Assembly (NCBI RefSeq): GCF_021730305.1
Contig: NZ_CP032674.1
Location: 3,147,001-3,211,000, forward strand
Direction of reading: 5' to 3'
Length of the DNA stretch: 64,000 nucleotides
Source: Xanthobacter sp. YC-JY1
Lineage (GTDB): Bacteria; Pseudomonadota; Alphaproteobacteria; Rhizobiales; Xanthobacteraceae
The notes under the pieces were generated by a model. It was not told the DNA's origin. It saw nothing but the letters and a program-made list of their open reading frames with translations, and searched no databases. This document shows positions 51,383 to 61,120 of this stretch, one piece after another (within the stretch, counting starts at the first letter, position 1; each line of letters begins with the position of its first letter). Both the position numbers and the translations under genes were made by a program.

Positions 51383-53185
51383 ATGACACGCCTTCTGCCC
51401 GCTCTCCTCCTCGCTTTTCTCCCGGTCGCGGCCCACGCCAATGACGACGTGCTGAAGCGCACCGCCACCGGCGCGGAGCAGGTGCTGCAGACGGTGGACT
51501 ACGCCAACACGCGCTTCTCCCCGCTCAGGCAGATCGACGCCGGAAATGTCGGCCGCCTCCAGGTGGCGTGGACCTTCTCCACCGGCGTGCTGCGCGGCCA
51601 CGAGGGCGCGCCGCTGGTGGTGGGGGACGTGATGTATGTCCACACCCCCTTCCCCAATGTGGTCTACGCCCTCGACCTGAAGAACGAGGGCCGCATCCTC
51701 TGGAAATACGAGCCCAGGCAGAAGAAGGACGTGGCCGCGGTGATGTGCTGCGATCTCGTCAATCGCGGCCTCGCTTATGCTGATGGCCTCGTCTTCCTGC
51801 ATCAGGCCGACACCACCATCGTGGCGCTCGATGCGAAGACCGGGGCGAAGCGCTGGTCGGTGGCGAACGGTGACCCGGCGCTCGGCGCTTCCAACACCGC
51901 CACCGCAATGCCGGTGAAGGACAAGCTCATCGTCGGCATTTCCGGCGCCGAGGCCGGCGTGCGCGGGCACCTCTCCGCCTACGACCTGAAGGACGGCCAC
52001 CTCGTCTGGCGCGCCTACAGCACCGGGCCAGACGCGGAGATGCTGTTCGACCCGGAAAGGACCACCGAGCTGGGCAAGCCGGTGGGCCGCGACTCGTCGC
52101 TGAAGAGCTGGTCGGGCGACCAGTGGAAGATCGGCGGCGGCGCCACCTGGGGCTGGTTCGCCTACGACCCGAAGCTCAACCTCGTCTATTACGGCACCGC
52201 CAACCCGGCCACCTGGAACCCCACCCAGCGGCCGGGAGATAATCGCTGGTCCGACACCATCATCGCCCGCGACGCGGACACGGGCGTCGCCCGCTGGGTC
52301 TACCAGATGACCCCCCACGACGAGTGGGACTATGACGGCGTCAACGAGATGATCCTCACCGAGCAGGAGGTGGACGGGAAACCCACGCCGCTCCTCACCC
52401 ATTTCGACCGCAACGGCTTCGCCTACACGCTCAACCGCGAGACTGGCGCCCTGCTGCGCGCGGGGAAATACGAGACCACCGCGAACTGGGCGACCAGCAT
52501 CGATCTCGACCCCAAAAGCCCCACCTATGGCCGCCCGAAGCGCGACCCGGCCTTCTCCACCGAGCGGGAGGGCGAGGATGTCACCTATACCGGCATCTGC
52601 CCCTCCTCCCTCGGCGCCAAAAACCAGCAGCCGGCGGCCTTCTCGCCGCAGACGCGGCTGTTCTATGTGCCCGTGACCCGCATGTGCATGGATTACGAGC
52701 CGTTCCACGTCGACTACGTTCCCGGCCAGCCCTATGTGGGCGCGACCCTCTCCATGCATCCCGCCCCGGGCAACGAGGGCAGCACGGGCGGCTTCCTCGC
52801 CTGGGACGCGCTGAAGGGCGAGGCGGTCTGGTCGAAGCCGGAGCTGTTCTCCATCTGGTCGGGCGCGCTGGCGACGGCGGGCGGCATCGTCTTCTACGGC
52901 ACGCTGGAAGGCTGGCTGAAGGCGGTGGACGCCAAGACCGGCCAGGAGCTGTACCGCTTCAAGACGCCCTCCGGCATCGTCGGCAACGTCACCACCTTCA
53001 TGCAGGGCGGCCGGCAATATGTGGCCGTGCTCTCCGGCGTCGGCGGCTGGGCCGGCATCGGCCTCGCCGCCGGCCTCAGCGACCCCGGCGACGGCTCCGG
53101 CGCCAACGAGGCCTATGCGGCGCTGAACCAGTATACGGCGCTGGGCGGGCAGCTCACGGTGTTCGCGCTGCCGAAGGGGGAGTGA
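51383..53185 (+). CDS. xoxF: Lanthanide-dependent methanol dehydrogenase, XoxF type (PQQ)
   Basis: The 600-residue protein has a signal peptide ([19 protein letters not shown]) and an eight-bladed PQQ propeller. Adjacent cysteines C122-C123 ([10 protein letters not shown]) form the ring over PQQ; E190 (GAEAG) and N274 ([10 protein letters not shown]) are metal ligands; D316 is the catalytic base and D318 (WDYDG) is the extra aspartate that marks lanthanide-dependent XoxF instead of calcium-dependent MxaF. It oxidises methanol (and often ethanol or formaldehyde) in the periplasm. No xoxG cytochrome, xoxJ or mxa gene is in the window, so its electron acceptor is encoded elsewhere. The ATG has no strong ribosome site. 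Confidence 0.92.
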   Translation: MTRLLPALLLAFLPVAAHANDDVLKRTATGAEQVLQTVDYANTRFSPLRQIDAGNVGRLQVAWTFSTGVLRGHEGAPLVVGDVMYVHTPFPNVVYALDLKNEGRILWKYEPRQKKDVAAVMCCDLVNRGLAYADGLVFLHQADTTIVALDAKTGAKRWSVANGDPALGASNTATAMPVKDKLIVGISGAEAGVRGHLSAYDLKDGHLVWRAYSTGPDAEMLFDPERTTELGKPVGRDSSLKSWSGDQWKIGGGATWGWFAYDPKLNLVYYGTANPATWNPTQRPGDNRWSDTIIARDADTGVARWVYQMTPHDEWDYDGVNEMILTEQEVDGKPTPLLTHFDRNGFAYTLNRETGALLRAGKYETTANWATSIDLDPKSPTYGRPKRDPAFSTEREGEDVTYTGICPSSLGAKNQQPAAFSPQTRLFYVPVTRMCMDYEPFHVDYVPGQPYVGATLSMHPAPGNEGSTGGFLAWDALKGEAVWSKPELFSIWSGALATAGGIVFYGTLEGWLKAVDAKTGQELYRFKTPSGIVGNVTTFMQGGRQYVAVLSGVGGWAGIGLAAGLSDPGDGSGANEAYAALNQYTALGGQLTVFALPKGE

Positions 53186-53360
53186 GAGGGCGCCAGTGGG
53201 TCCGTTGTGTATGAGCGCGCTCTCGCGCCTCGGCCGACTGCAACGGAGCGCAGCGCAGTGGAAGGAGAGCCGTGGCCCAGCGCAAGAGGTCGCCGCCGAA
53301 GGCGGCTCTTCCCCAGGGCTCTGCGAAGCGATTTCCGGCTCCGCCGACCTTTCCCCTGGA

Positions 53361-53410
53361 CCCCTGATCGGCGCTCCACCTCCGGTGGAGCTTGTCCGGG
53401 GAACGAGCGC
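53361..53410. repeat. Dispersed palindromic fragment (family D, copy 2)
   Basis: CCCCTGATCGGCGCTCC ... GCTTGTCCGGGGAACG has the same outline and the same ending as the block at 2668-2718, with an inner stem CTCCACC/GGTGGAG. It fills the gap between the convergent xoxF and GNAT genes. A neighbouring GCCGCCGAAGGCGGC hairpin lies at about 53294-53308. Confidence 0.55.
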
Positions 53411-53412
53411 CC

Positions 53413-54066
53413 CTACTGCGCGGCCGGCGGCACGCGGCTGAGGCGCGTGGCGAGGGTTTCCTCGCGGGACATGAGCCGGGCGATGGGGTCGCTCTTCAGG
53501 CGGGCGAATAGAATGTGGTCCTCCCACGTCCCGTTGATGCACAGATATTCCCGCGAATAGCCCTCGCGGGTGAAGCCGCAGCTTTCCAGCAGGCGGATCG
53601 AGGCCTGGTTGTTGGGCATGCAGGCCGCTTCCACCCGGCGCAAATGGAGCACGTCGTGGGCCACCGGCAGGAGGGCCGTCACCGCCGCCCGCATGTAGCC
53701 CTGCCCGGCATAGGGCGCGCCCATCCAGTAGCCGAGGCTGGCCGCCTGGCACACGCCGCGCCGCACATTTGAGAGGGTGAGGCCGCCGACCAGCTCGTCG
53801 TCCACCCGGCGGAAGATGAAGAGCGGATAGGCCTCGTCCGTCACCATGTCGCGGGCGTAGCGCCGCAGCCGGCGGCGGAAGGCGCCGCGGGTGAGATCAT
53901 CGGACGGCCACAGGGGCTCCCAGGGCGTGAGGAAGCCGCGGCTGATGTCGCGCAGGGTCCGCCACGCCACGAAGTCCTTCATCTGCGGCACGCGCAGATA
54001 GACGCCCTTCCCCTCGATCGCAGGGAGGGGCTCGGCCGGGAAGGGAAAGAGTGCGGACAGCCACAT
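53413..54066 (-). CDS. GNAT family N-acetyltransferase (RimJ/RimL-like)
   Basis: The 217-residue protein has the GNAT fold: LRVPQMKDFVAWRTLR, LSNVRRGVCQAASLGYWMGAPYAGQGYMRAAV (acetyl-CoA loop GQGYM) and VEAACMPNNQASIRLLESCGFTREGYSREYLCINGTWEDHILFAR. These last motifs are those of the RimJ/RimL branch that acetylates protein N-termini or amino groups. The start at MWLSAL follows the peptidase gene by 40 bases; it is the third gene of a leftward group with thrC and the M16 peptidase. The target is unknown. Confidence 0.9.
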   Translation of the reverse strand: MWLSALFPFPAEPLPAIEGKGVYLRVPQMKDFVAWRTLRDISRGFLTPWEPLWPSDDLTRGAFRRRLRRYARDMVTDEAYPLFIFRRVDDELVGGLTLSNVRRGVCQAASLGYWMGAPYAGQGYMRAAVTALLPVAHDVLHLRRVEAACMPNNQASIRLLESCGFTREGYSREYLCINGTWEDHILFARLKSDPIARLMSREETLATRLSRVPPAAQ

Positions 54067-54106
54067 CGGTTGCGCCCGAGCCAGTCTCCGTTGCCGGCGC
54101 AGCCGG

Positions 54107-55372
54107 CTAATGCCCTGAGAGACGCTGCACCACCCGCGCAGCCGGTTCAAGCCCGCCCTTCGGCCCGATGACGCTCAGCGTCGGCCGGCCGCGGCCGATG
54201 AGACGCGACGCCGCGGCACGCACCGCCGCCACATCCACCGCCTCCACCTTGGCGACGATCTCCTCCACCGGAATCACCCGGCCGAAGCCGAGGATCTGCC
54301 GGGCGAGCTGGTCGGCGCGGGCGCCGGAGCTTTCCAGCGCGGCGAGCAGCCCCACCTTCATCTGCGCCTTGGCGCGGGCCACTTCCAGCTCGGTCACGGT
54401 CTCGGCCGTGTCGAAGATCTGGTCCACCACCGCGTGGGAGAGTTCCTCCACGTCGCCGGTATCGGTGCCGGCATAGATGCCGAACAGGCCGGTGTCCTGA
54501 TAGCTCCAGTGGAAGGCGTAGATGGAGTAGCAGAGCCCCCGCTCCTCCCGCACGTCCTGGAACAGCCGGGAGGACATGCCTCCGCCCAGCACGTTCGAGA
54601 GCACCTGAAGGGCGTGGTAGTCCGCATCCTTGTAGGAGCAACCCTCCAGCCCCATCAGGATGTGCACCTGCTCGAGGTCGCGCGCCGTCAACCGCGTGCC
54701 GCCGGCATAGGTGGCGGGCGACAGGTCCGGCGCGACGCCGTTGCCGACGCCGGAGAGGCGGGCGGAGGCCTCGTCCACGAGCCGCTCATGCTCCACCGCG
54801 CCGGCGGCGGAGACCACCATGCGCGGGCCGCGATAGGTACGCCCGAGATAGGCGCCGAGCTGGTCGCGGCTGAAGCCGCGCACCGTCTCCGGCGTGCCGA
54901 GGATGGAGCGGCCGACGCTCTGGCCGGGGAAGGCCTGCTCCTGGAACAGGTCGAACACCAGGTCGTCGGGCGTGTCCATGACCGCGCCGATCTCCTGCAC
55001 GATCACGTTCTTCTCCCGCTCCAGCTCGTCGGGGGCGAAGGCCGGCTCGGTGAGGATGTCGGCGAGGATGTCGATGCCGAGGCCCACGTCCTCGCCCAGC
55101 ACGCGGACATTGTAGGTGGTCTGCTCCACGGAGGTGGCGGCATTGATGTCGCCGCCCACCTGCTCGATCTCCTCGGCGATGCGCCGGGCGGAGCGGCGGC
55201 GGGTGCCCTTGAAGGCCATGTGCTCCAGAAGGTGCGAGATGCCGTGCTCGTCGCCCTTCTCGTCCCGCGCGCCGGCGCCCACCCAGATGCCGAGAGAGGC
55301 GGTGCCGAGATGGCTCATCTCGTCGGTGATGACGGTGATGCCGTTGTCGAGGGTGCTGATCTTCACGCTCAT
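54107..55372 (-). CDS. M16 family metallopeptidase (mitochondrial processing peptidase-like)
   Basis: The 421-residue protein has the inverted zinc motif H47-L-L-E50-H51 (GISHLLEHMAFKGT) with the later glutamate in the EIEQVGGDINAATSVEQTTYNV segment, and the second, inactive M16 half that ends GLEPAARVVQRLSG. This is the alphaproteobacterial relative of the beta subunit of mitochondrial processing peptidase. Its ATG overlaps the TGA of thrC (ATGA). The thrC-M16-GNAT order is common in Hyphomicrobiales, to my knowledge. No signal peptide, so cytoplasmic. Confidence 0.95.
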   Translation of the reverse strand: MSVKISTLDNGITVITDEMSHLGTASLGIWVGAGARDEKGDEHGISHLLEHMAFKGTRRRSARRIAEEIEQVGGDINAATSVEQTTYNVRVLGEDVGLGIDILADILTEPAFAPDELEREKNVIVQEIGAVMDTPDDLVFDLFQEQAFPGQSVGRSILGTPETVRGFSRDQLGAYLGRTYRGPRMVVSAAGAVEHERLVDEASARLSGVGNGVAPDLSPATYAGGTRLTARDLEQVHILMGLEGCSYKDADYHALQVLSNVLGGGMSSRLFQDVREERGLCYSIYAFHWSYQDTGLFGIYAGTDTGDVEELSHAVVDQIFDTAETVTELEVARAKAQMKVGLLAALESSGARADQLARQILGFGRVIPVEEIVAKVEAVDVAAVRAAASRLIGRGRPTLSVIGPKGGLEPAARVVQRLSGH

Positions 55373-56781
55373 GCCGCGGCGCCCGCGCCGACCCGCGCCT
55401 TGGCGCGGATGAAGGCCTCGATGGCGACGAGGTCGTTGGGCAGCACGCTCACGGTTTCCTTGCGGGTCAGCAGGTCCGCCATGTGCGGCGGCAGGCCGGG
55501 CCGGTGGCCGGTGGCGGCTTCCACCGCATCGGGGAACTTGGCGGGATGGGCGGTGGAGAGGATCACCTGCGGCACCTTGGCGGCGTGCTCCACCTTGTCC
55601 GCCACCGCGAGGGCAACGGCGGTGTGCGGGTCGGCCAGATAGCCGGCGGACTGGTAGAGCCTGGCGATGGTGTTCGCCGTCTCCGGCTCGTCGGCGCGGC
55701 CGGCGGAGAAGTCGCCGCAGATGGTGGCGAGCGCGTCGTGCGGCACGGTGAAGGCGCCGGACTGGCTCAGCGAGGCCATGAGCTGGCGCACCTGAGCGCT
55801 GTCGCGGTCCAGCGCCTCGAACAGCAGGCGCTCGAAGTTGGACGACACCTGGATGTCCATGGACGGCGAGGAGGAGGGATGCACCCCCTTCACCTCATAG
55901 CGGCCGGTTTCCAGCGTGCGCACCAGGATGTCGTTGACGTTGGTGGCGATGGAGAGGTCGCGGATGGGCAGGCCCATGCGCTTGGCCACATAGCCGGCGA
56001 AGATGTCGCCGAAATTGCCGGTGGGCACCACGAACGACACCTCGCGGTGCGGCGCGCCCAGCGCGGTGGCGGCATAGAAATAATAGACCACCTGGGCGAC
56101 GATGCGCGCCCAGTTGATGGAGTTCACCCCGGCCAGCGCGAGGGAATCGCGGAAGGCGTGGTGATTGAACATGGCCTTCACATGGGCCTGGCAATCGTCG
56201 AACGTGCCTTCCACGGCGATGGCGTGGACGTTGTGCGCGTTCACCGTGGTCATCTGCCGGCGCTGCACCTCGGACACCCGCTTGTGCGGGTAGAGGATGA
56301 ACACGTCCACCGCATCCGAATGGCGGAACGCCTCGATGGCCGCGCTGCCGGTGTCGCCGGAGGTGGCGCCGACGATGGTGGCGCGGCTGCCGCGGGCGGC
56401 GAGCACATGGTCCATCAGGCGGGCGAGCAACTGCATCGCCACGTCCTTGAAGGCCAGCGTCGGGCCGTGGAACAGCTCCAGCAGGAAGCGGTTGGGACCG
56501 ATCTGCGTCAGCGGCGTCACCGCCGGATGGCGGAAGGAGGCGTAGGCGTCGGCGATCATCAGATCGAGCACGCGCTCGGGCAGCGCATCGCCGACAAAGG
56601 GGGAAATCACCGCCTTGGCCACCGCCGGATAGGGTTTTCCCGCCAGCGCGGCGATCTGCTCCGCGCTCAGGGTGGGGAACGCCTCCGGCACATAGAGGCC
56701 GCCGTCGCGCGCCAGACCAGCCAGCAGCGCATCGGAAAACGACAGGACAGGAGCTTCGCCCCGGGTGGAAACGTAACGCAC
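55369..56781 (-). CDS. thrC: Threonine synthase
   Basis: The 470-residue enzyme makes threonine from O-phosphohomoserine with pyridoxal phosphate. The PLP lysine is K112 in HGPTLAFKDVAMQ, and the phosphate loop is GATSGDTGSAAIEA. Further marks are ILYPHKRVSEVQRRQMTT and VPTGNFGDIFAGY. The start is GTG (MRYVSTRGEAPVLSF), with GAGGG upstream; a long in-frame extension before it is not conserved and overlaps repeat-rich DNA. It leads a leftward group. The gene for the step before it, homoserine dehydrogenase, lies 4 kb away on the other strand. Confidence 0.95.
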   Translation of the reverse strand: MRYVSTRGEAPVLSFSDALLAGLARDGGLYVPEAFPTLSAEQIAALAGKPYPAVAKAVISPFVGDALPERVLDLMIADAYASFRHPAVTPLTQIGPNRFLLELFHGPTLAFKDVAMQLLARLMDHVLAARGSRATIVGATSGDTGSAAIEAFRHSDAVDVFILYPHKRVSEVQRRQMTTVNAHNVHAIAVEGTFDDCQAHVKAMFNHHAFRDSLALAGVNSINWARIVAQVVYYFYAATALGAPHREVSFVVPTGNFGDIFAGYVAKRMGLPIRDLSIATNVNDILVRTLETGRYEVKGVHPSSSPSMDIQVSSNFERLLFEALDRDSAQVRQLMASLSQSGAFTVPHDALATICGDFSAGRADEPETANTIARLYQSAGYLADPHTAVALAVADKVEHAAKVPQVILSTAHPAKFPDAVEAATGHRPGLPPHMADLLTRKETVSVLPNDLVAIEAFIRAKARVGAGAAA

Positions 56782-56971
56782 GGGCCCTCGACAGGTATTG
56801 AAAGGCCCAAAGCGGGCCTGCCGCCAAACTACCCGCAAGCGGCCTCGCGGGAAAGGCGGCGTGACGCGGGGTGTGCGGAGGTGGGGTGATGGCGTGGTGA
56901 AGGCGGTCGGGAGCCCGTCGCTATTGGGACCGTCGCGCCCGGGCTGGAACTCGTGGGCCGCACTCACAGGA

Positions 56972-57081
56972 CGTCATGGCCGGGCTTGTCCCGGCCATCC
57001 ACGTGGACCGGCCGGGAACACATCTACGGCCATCGGCCCGTCGGCCCGACGTGGATGCCCGCGACGAGCCCGGGCATGACG
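56972..57081. repeat. 110-bp dispersed element with inverted ends (family C, copy 2)
   Basis: It has the same length, ends and orientation as the copy at 2351-2460: CGTCATGGCCGGGCTTGTCC at one end and GAGCCCGGGCATGACG at the other, with CGGCCGGGAACAC inside both. The middle differs. It lies in the 375-base gap between the divergent end of thrC and the end of phaC; no gene is seen in that gap. Confidence 0.8.
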
Positions 57082-57156
57082 GTGGTGAAGGATGGGTCCT
57101 CCGGTCGAGCCGGAAGGGCGACGGGAGCGAGACCGCAGAGGGCGCCCCCCCTCCCC

Positions 57157-59160
57157 TCAGCTCTTTTCGCGCACGTAGCGGCCGGGGGCGTCTTCGATGG
57201 GGGTGAAGTGGCCGCCGCCGATGGGGCGGGCGGGCACGTCCTCGGGATAATAGCTGGAGAACCAGGTCAGCCAGTCCGGCCACCAGGAACCCTTGTGCTC
57301 CTGCGCGCCCTGGAGCCACAGGTCGTAGCTCGGCCCGGTGGGGCCGTCGGCCCAGTACTGGTACTTCATCTTGGCCGGCGGATTGACCACGCCGGCGATA
57401 TGGCCCGAGCCCGCGAGCACGTAGCGCACCGGGCCGGAGAGCATGTTGGCGCCGATGAACACCGAGTTGGGCGGGGCGATGTGGTCTTCCCGCGTCGCCA
57501 GCGAATAGACCGGCACGTTCACCTTGGTCATGTCGATGCGCACGCCGGACAGCTCGGCGAGGCCGCGGGCGATGTTGTTGGTGAGGTAGCAGTTGCGCAG
57601 GTAATAGGAGTGGTTCGCCGCCGGCATCCGCGTGGAATCGGCGTTCCAGAACAGAAGGTCGAACGGGAACGGCGCCTTGCCCTTCATGTAGTTGTTCACC
57701 ACATAGGGCCAGATCAGATCGTTCGAGCGCAGCATGTTGAAGGCCGAGGCCATCTTGCTGCCTTCCAGATATCCCGTCTGCTTCATCTTCCGCTCGATGG
57801 CGGCGAGCTGGTCCTCGTCCACGAACACCTTGAGATCGCCCGCATGGGTGAAATCGATCTGGGTGGTGAGGAAGGTCGCGGAGGCGATGCGGTCATCCCC
57901 CGTCGCGGCCATGTAGGCGAGCGTGGTGGCGAGCAGCGTGCCGCCGACGCAATAGCCCATGGCGTGGGCCTGCCGCTCGCCGGTGGCCACCGCCACCTTG
58001 TCGAGGGCGGCCATGATGCCCTCGCGCATGTAGTCGTCGAAGCCCTTCTCGGCGAGGCGGGCATCGGGATTGACCCAGGAGATGACGAAGACGCTGATGC
58101 CCTGGTCCACCAGCCAGCGGATGAAGGACTTCTCTGCCGTCAAATCGAGAATGTAGAACTTGTTGATCCACGGCGGCACGATGAGCAGCGGCATCTTTTT
58201 CACGCTGCCGGTCGTGGCCTCGTACTGGATGAGCTGCATCAGATCGTTTTCGTAGATCACCTTGCCCGGCGTGGTGGCGAGGTTCCGGCCCACCTCGAAG
58301 GCGCTCATGTCCGTCTGGCGAATCTTGAGCGAGCCGTTGCCGGCGACGAGGTCCCGCGTGAGGTTCTTCATGCCGTTGACGAGATTCTCGCCGGACGACG
58401 AGAAGGTCTCGCGGATCAGCTCCGGATTGGTCATCACGAAGTTGGAGGGCGAGATGGCGTTCGTCACCTGCTTCACCAGGAAGCCGGCCTTGTGCTTGGT
58501 GTGGGCGTCGAGGCCCTCGGCCTGCTCCACCATCTCCTCGGCCCAGCGGGTGGTGACGAGATAGGCCTGCTTGAGCGCGTCGAAGATCGGGCTTTCGCGC
58601 CAGCCCTCGTCCTTGAAGCGGGCGTCCTTGGCGTCCGGCGCGGTCACCGGCTCGACCTTCTCGCCGCCGAGGCGCTTCAAGGTGTTGGTCCAGACCGAGA
58701 GATAGCCGGTCATGAGGCGCGTTTGCGCCTCCAGCGAGCGCTGGGGATCGGTCATCCAGTATTCGGCGACCTGGCCCACGGTCTTGAGGGCGTCGGCGAT
58801 CTCGTCGGCGAGGTCGTCGGTCTTGGCCTGGGTGCGCGGGCCGAGATAGGCGGCGAGCGCCTTGCTGCCCTCATCCACCATCTGCGCCAGATTCTGGGAG
58901 AAGGCCTCGATGTCGAGGCCGGAGCGGGCGCCTTCGCCCTTGCCGTCGCCGCCCTTGCCGTCAGCCTTGGACCCGGCGCCGGCCTTCGGCGCTTCCACCC
59001 TGGCCGCAGGGGGCGCTGATTCGGGCGCGGGATTCGGGGAGGTCTGGGCCGCGGGGGGGACGACGCTGAGATGCGCGGGGCCGCCCGCCGCAACCGGCGA
59101 TTCCACCGACATCATGGGGGCGGCGGCGGATACGTTCGGCGTTTCCTCAACACGGGACAT
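57157..59160 (-). CDS. phaC: Class I poly(R)-hydroxyalkanoate synthase
   Basis: The 667-residue polymerase has the PhaC N-terminal domain (about 140-310) and an alpha/beta hydrolase domain with lipase-like box GYCVGGT giving nucleophile C404, D559 (REDHIAP) and H587 (GSGHIAG). [12 protein letters not shown] and FVISWVNPD are class I signatures. It polymerises (R)-3-hydroxyacyl-CoA at granule surfaces. An N-terminal tail of about 80 residues is proline/alanine-rich and longer than in many members. No phaA, phaB or phasin gene is adjacent. The start is the only plausible ATG, and a family C repeat lies 75 bases after its stop. Confidence 0.95.
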   Translation of the reverse strand: MSRVEETPNVSAAAPMMSVESPVAAGGPAHLSVVPPAAQTSPNPAPESAPPAARVEAPKAGAGSKADGKGGDGKGEGARSGLDIEAFSQNLAQMVDEGSKALAAYLGPRTQAKTDDLADEIADALKTVGQVAEYWMTDPQRSLEAQTRLMTGYLSVWTNTLKRLGGEKVEPVTAPDAKDARFKDEGWRESPIFDALKQAYLVTTRWAEEMVEQAEGLDAHTKHKAGFLVKQVTNAISPSNFVMTNPELIRETFSSSGENLVNGMKNLTRDLVAGNGSLKIRQTDMSAFEVGRNLATTPGKVIYENDLMQLIQYEATTGSVKKMPLLIVPPWINKFYILDLTAEKSFIRWLVDQGISVFVISWVNPDARLAEKGFDDYMREGIMAALDKVAVATGERQAHAMGYCVGGTLLATTLAYMAATGDDRIASATFLTTQIDFTHAGDLKVFVDEDQLAAIERKMKQTGYLEGSKMASAFNMLRSNDLIWPYVVNNYMKGKAPFPFDLLFWNADSTRMPAANHSYYLRNCYLTNNIARGLAELSGVRIDMTKVNVPVYSLATREDHIAPPNSVFIGANMLSGPVRYVLAGSGHIAGVVNPPAKMKYQYWADGPTGPSYDLWLQGAQEHKGSWWPDWLTWFSSYYPEDVPARPIGGGHFTPIEDAPGRYVREKS

Positions 59161-59410
59161 GCGCGTTTCCTTCTCGCGGGTCTTGCTCGCGGGCCGTTAC
59201 GAAACGTAGCCCATCTTTATCGCTGCCTGCGCTTCCTTCATACTCTAGAGTGTGAAAGTGACAGGATCGAGCCTCACGGCCACGCCGGAGGCACCCTTTG
59301 ACCCCCCTCCTTGGTCGAGCATGCGGTATGCCCGCACGGCACCGGCCCCTCAGGAGGTATCTCGCCCCGGTATCGTCACCGCCGGGTCCGGGAGCCATCC
59401 GGAACGGACA

Positions 59411-59701
59411 ATGGACCTTTTCTCTCCGACGGCCCGCGGCCGTGCCGTCCCGACGCTGCGCGCCGCGCTTCTTCTCGCCTTGGCCGCGAGCCTGTCCGCC
59501 TGCGCCGGCTCGGGCATTCCGGGCCTTGCGCCGCCGCAGACCTCGGTGCCGGAGGTGGATGCCACCCATTTCCCCACCCTCGGCGGCCCCCAGCCCGACC
59601 GGCGCGAGCCCCTCACCACCGAGCAACAGCAGAAGCTGCAGCGGGACCTCGAACGCCTCGCCCGCCAGCAGCAGGCCAAGCAGGTGCCACAGGCGCAGTG
59701 A
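59411..59701 (+). CDS. Small lipoprotein
   Basis: A 96-residue protein with a signal sequence (LRAALLLALAASLSAC) ending in a lipobox with LSAC, so cysteine about 31 would be lipidated. The mature part is small, has a FPTLGGPQPDRREPLTTEQQQKLQRDLERLARQQQ segment with a short predicted coiled coil, and resembles small envelope lipoproteins of Hyphomicrobiales whose function is unknown. An in-frame extension upstream lacks the features of a signal and is left out. It sits 163 bases before the aminotransferase gene and 250 bases from the phaC start on the other strand. Confidence 0.75.
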   Translation: MDLFSPTARGRAVPTLRAALLLALAASLSACAGSGIPGLAPPQTSVPEVDATHFPTLGGPQPDRREPLTTEQQQKLQRDLERLARQQQAKQVPQAQ

Positions 59702-59838
59702 GCCGCCGGCCTGGACACCGGGCGATTTGAGTCATTGTGCAGTGCGATATGCGGGCCATCGCCCCATCGCGACCGCAATCAAGGCTTTTTCATTCACCGA
59801 ACAGTGCTACAAAGCCCGACTGCCGCGCCGGGAGAGAC

Positions 59839-59862
59839 ATGCGCGGCCTCTGGAGCCATTGA
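59839..59862 (+). CDS. Possible seven-codon upstream reading frame (leader) for alaC
   Basis: A GGGAGAG ribosome site seven bases before an ATG starts a frame MRGLWSH that stops at TGA, one base before the alaC ATG (TGAGATG). The alaC ATG itself has only a more distant GGAG, so translation of this short frame may feed the start. It might be chance; no attenuator hairpins are obvious. Confidence 0.35.
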   Translation: MRGLWSH

Positions 59863-59863
59863 G

Positions 59864-61084
59864 ATGACGACCGATTTCCACCGCATTCGCCGGCTGCCGC
59901 CCTACGTGTTCGAGCAAGTGAACCGTGTGAAGGCCGCCGCCCGCAATGCCGGGGTGGACATCGTCGACCTCGGCATGGGCAACCCGGACCTCGACGCGCC
60001 GGCGCATGTCTATGAGAAGCTGAAAGAGACCATCGGCAAGCCGCGCACCGACCGCTATTCCGCCTCCAAGGGCATCCCCGGTCTGCGCAAGGCGCAGGCG
60101 GCCTATTACGAGCGGCGATTCGGCGTGAAGCTGGACCCCGACCGGCAGGTCGTGGCGACGCTGGGCTCCAAGGAAGGCTTCGCCAACATGGCGCAGGCCA
60201 TCACCGCCCCCGGCGACGTGATCCTGACCCCCAATCCGTCCTACCCGATCCACGCCTTCGGCTTCCTCATGGCCGGCGGCGTCATCCGCTCGGTGCCGGC
60301 CGAGCCGGGGCCGGAATTCTTCCACGCCATGGAGCGGGCGGTTCAGCACTCCATCCCCAAGCCCATCGCGGTGGTGCTGTGCTATCCGTCGAACCCCACG
60401 GCCTGCGTGGCGGACCTCGAGTTCTACAAGGACGTGGTGGCCTTCGCGAAGAAGAACGACCTCATCGTTCTCTCCGACCTCGCTTATGCCGAGCTCTATT
60501 TCGACGGCAACCCGCCCCCCTCGGTGCTGCAGGTGCCGGGCGCCATGGACGTGGCGGTGGAATTCACCTCCATGTCCAAGACCTATTCCATGGCCGGCTG
60601 GCGCATGGGCTTCGCCGTGGGCAACGAGCGCCTCATCGCCGCGCTGTCGCGGGTGAAGTCCTATCTGGATTACGGCGCCTACACCCCCATCCAGGTGGCG
60701 GCCACCGCGGCGCTGAACGGCCCGCAGGAGTGCATCGCCGAGATGCGCGAGACCTACAAGAAGCGCCGCGACGCGCTGGTGGAGAGCTTCGGCCGCGCCG
60801 GCTGGAACATCCCCGTGCCGCGCGCCACCATGTTCGCGTGGTCGCCCATTCCGGAACCCTTCCGGGCCATGGGCTCCGTGGAATTCTCCAAGCTCCTCAT
60901 CGAGAAGGCCGAGGTGGCGGTGTCGCCGGGCGTCGGCTTCGGCGAGCACGGCGACGAGTATGTCCGCATCGCCGTGGTGGAGAACGAGCAGCGCATCCGC
61001 CAGGCGGCGCGCAACATCCGCCGCTTCTTCGAGCAGGCCGGCACCACGCTGCACAACGTGGTTCCGCTCAGCGCCGCGCGCTGA
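59864..61084 (+). CDS. alaC: Alanine transaminase (AlaC-like class I/II aminotransferase)
   Basis: The 406-residue PLP enzyme closely follows E. coli AlaC: FHRIRRLPPYVFEQVN at the N-terminus, LGMGNPD, LTPNPSYPIHAFG, CYPSNPTA, DLAYAELYFDG, and the PLP lysine K239 in SMSKTYSMAGWRMGF. It makes alanine from pyruvate and glutamate; some annotation systems call it LL-diaminopimelate aminotransferase. It is followed by hom and glpX in the same direction; this order is conserved in related bacteria. The start ATG is one base after the stop of a seven-codon frame. Confidence 0.9.
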   Translation: MTTDFHRIRRLPPYVFEQVNRVKAAARNAGVDIVDLGMGNPDLDAPAHVYEKLKETIGKPRTDRYSASKGIPGLRKAQAAYYERRFGVKLDPDRQVVATLGSKEGFANMAQAITAPGDVILTPNPSYPIHAFGFLMAGGVIRSVPAEPGPEFFHAMERAVQHSIPKPIAVVLCYPSNPTACVADLEFYKDVVAFAKKNDLIVLSDLAYAELYFDGNPPPSVLQVPGAMDVAVEFTSMSKTYSMAGWRMGFAVGNERLIAALSRVKSYLDYGAYTPIQVAATAALNGPQECIAEMRETYKKRRDALVESFGRAGWNIPVPRATMFAWSPIPEPFRAMGSVEFSKLLIEKAEVAVSPGVGFGEHGDEYVRIAVVENEQRIRQAARNIRRFFEQAGTTLHNVVPLSAAR

Positions 61085-61120
61085 AACAGGGCCAGCCGAG
61101 GACAGGAACCGGACTGACAG

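Noticed and set aside
51383-53185. Calcium-dependent methanol dehydrogenase MxaF
   Set aside because: The extra aspartate two residues after the catalytic one (WDYDG) is the XoxF mark, and no mxaI/J/G genes are next to it.
53196-53560. Short plus-strand frames between xoxF and the GNAT gene
   Set aside because: They overlap the repeat block and the antisense of the GNAT gene, and their composition is not protein-like.
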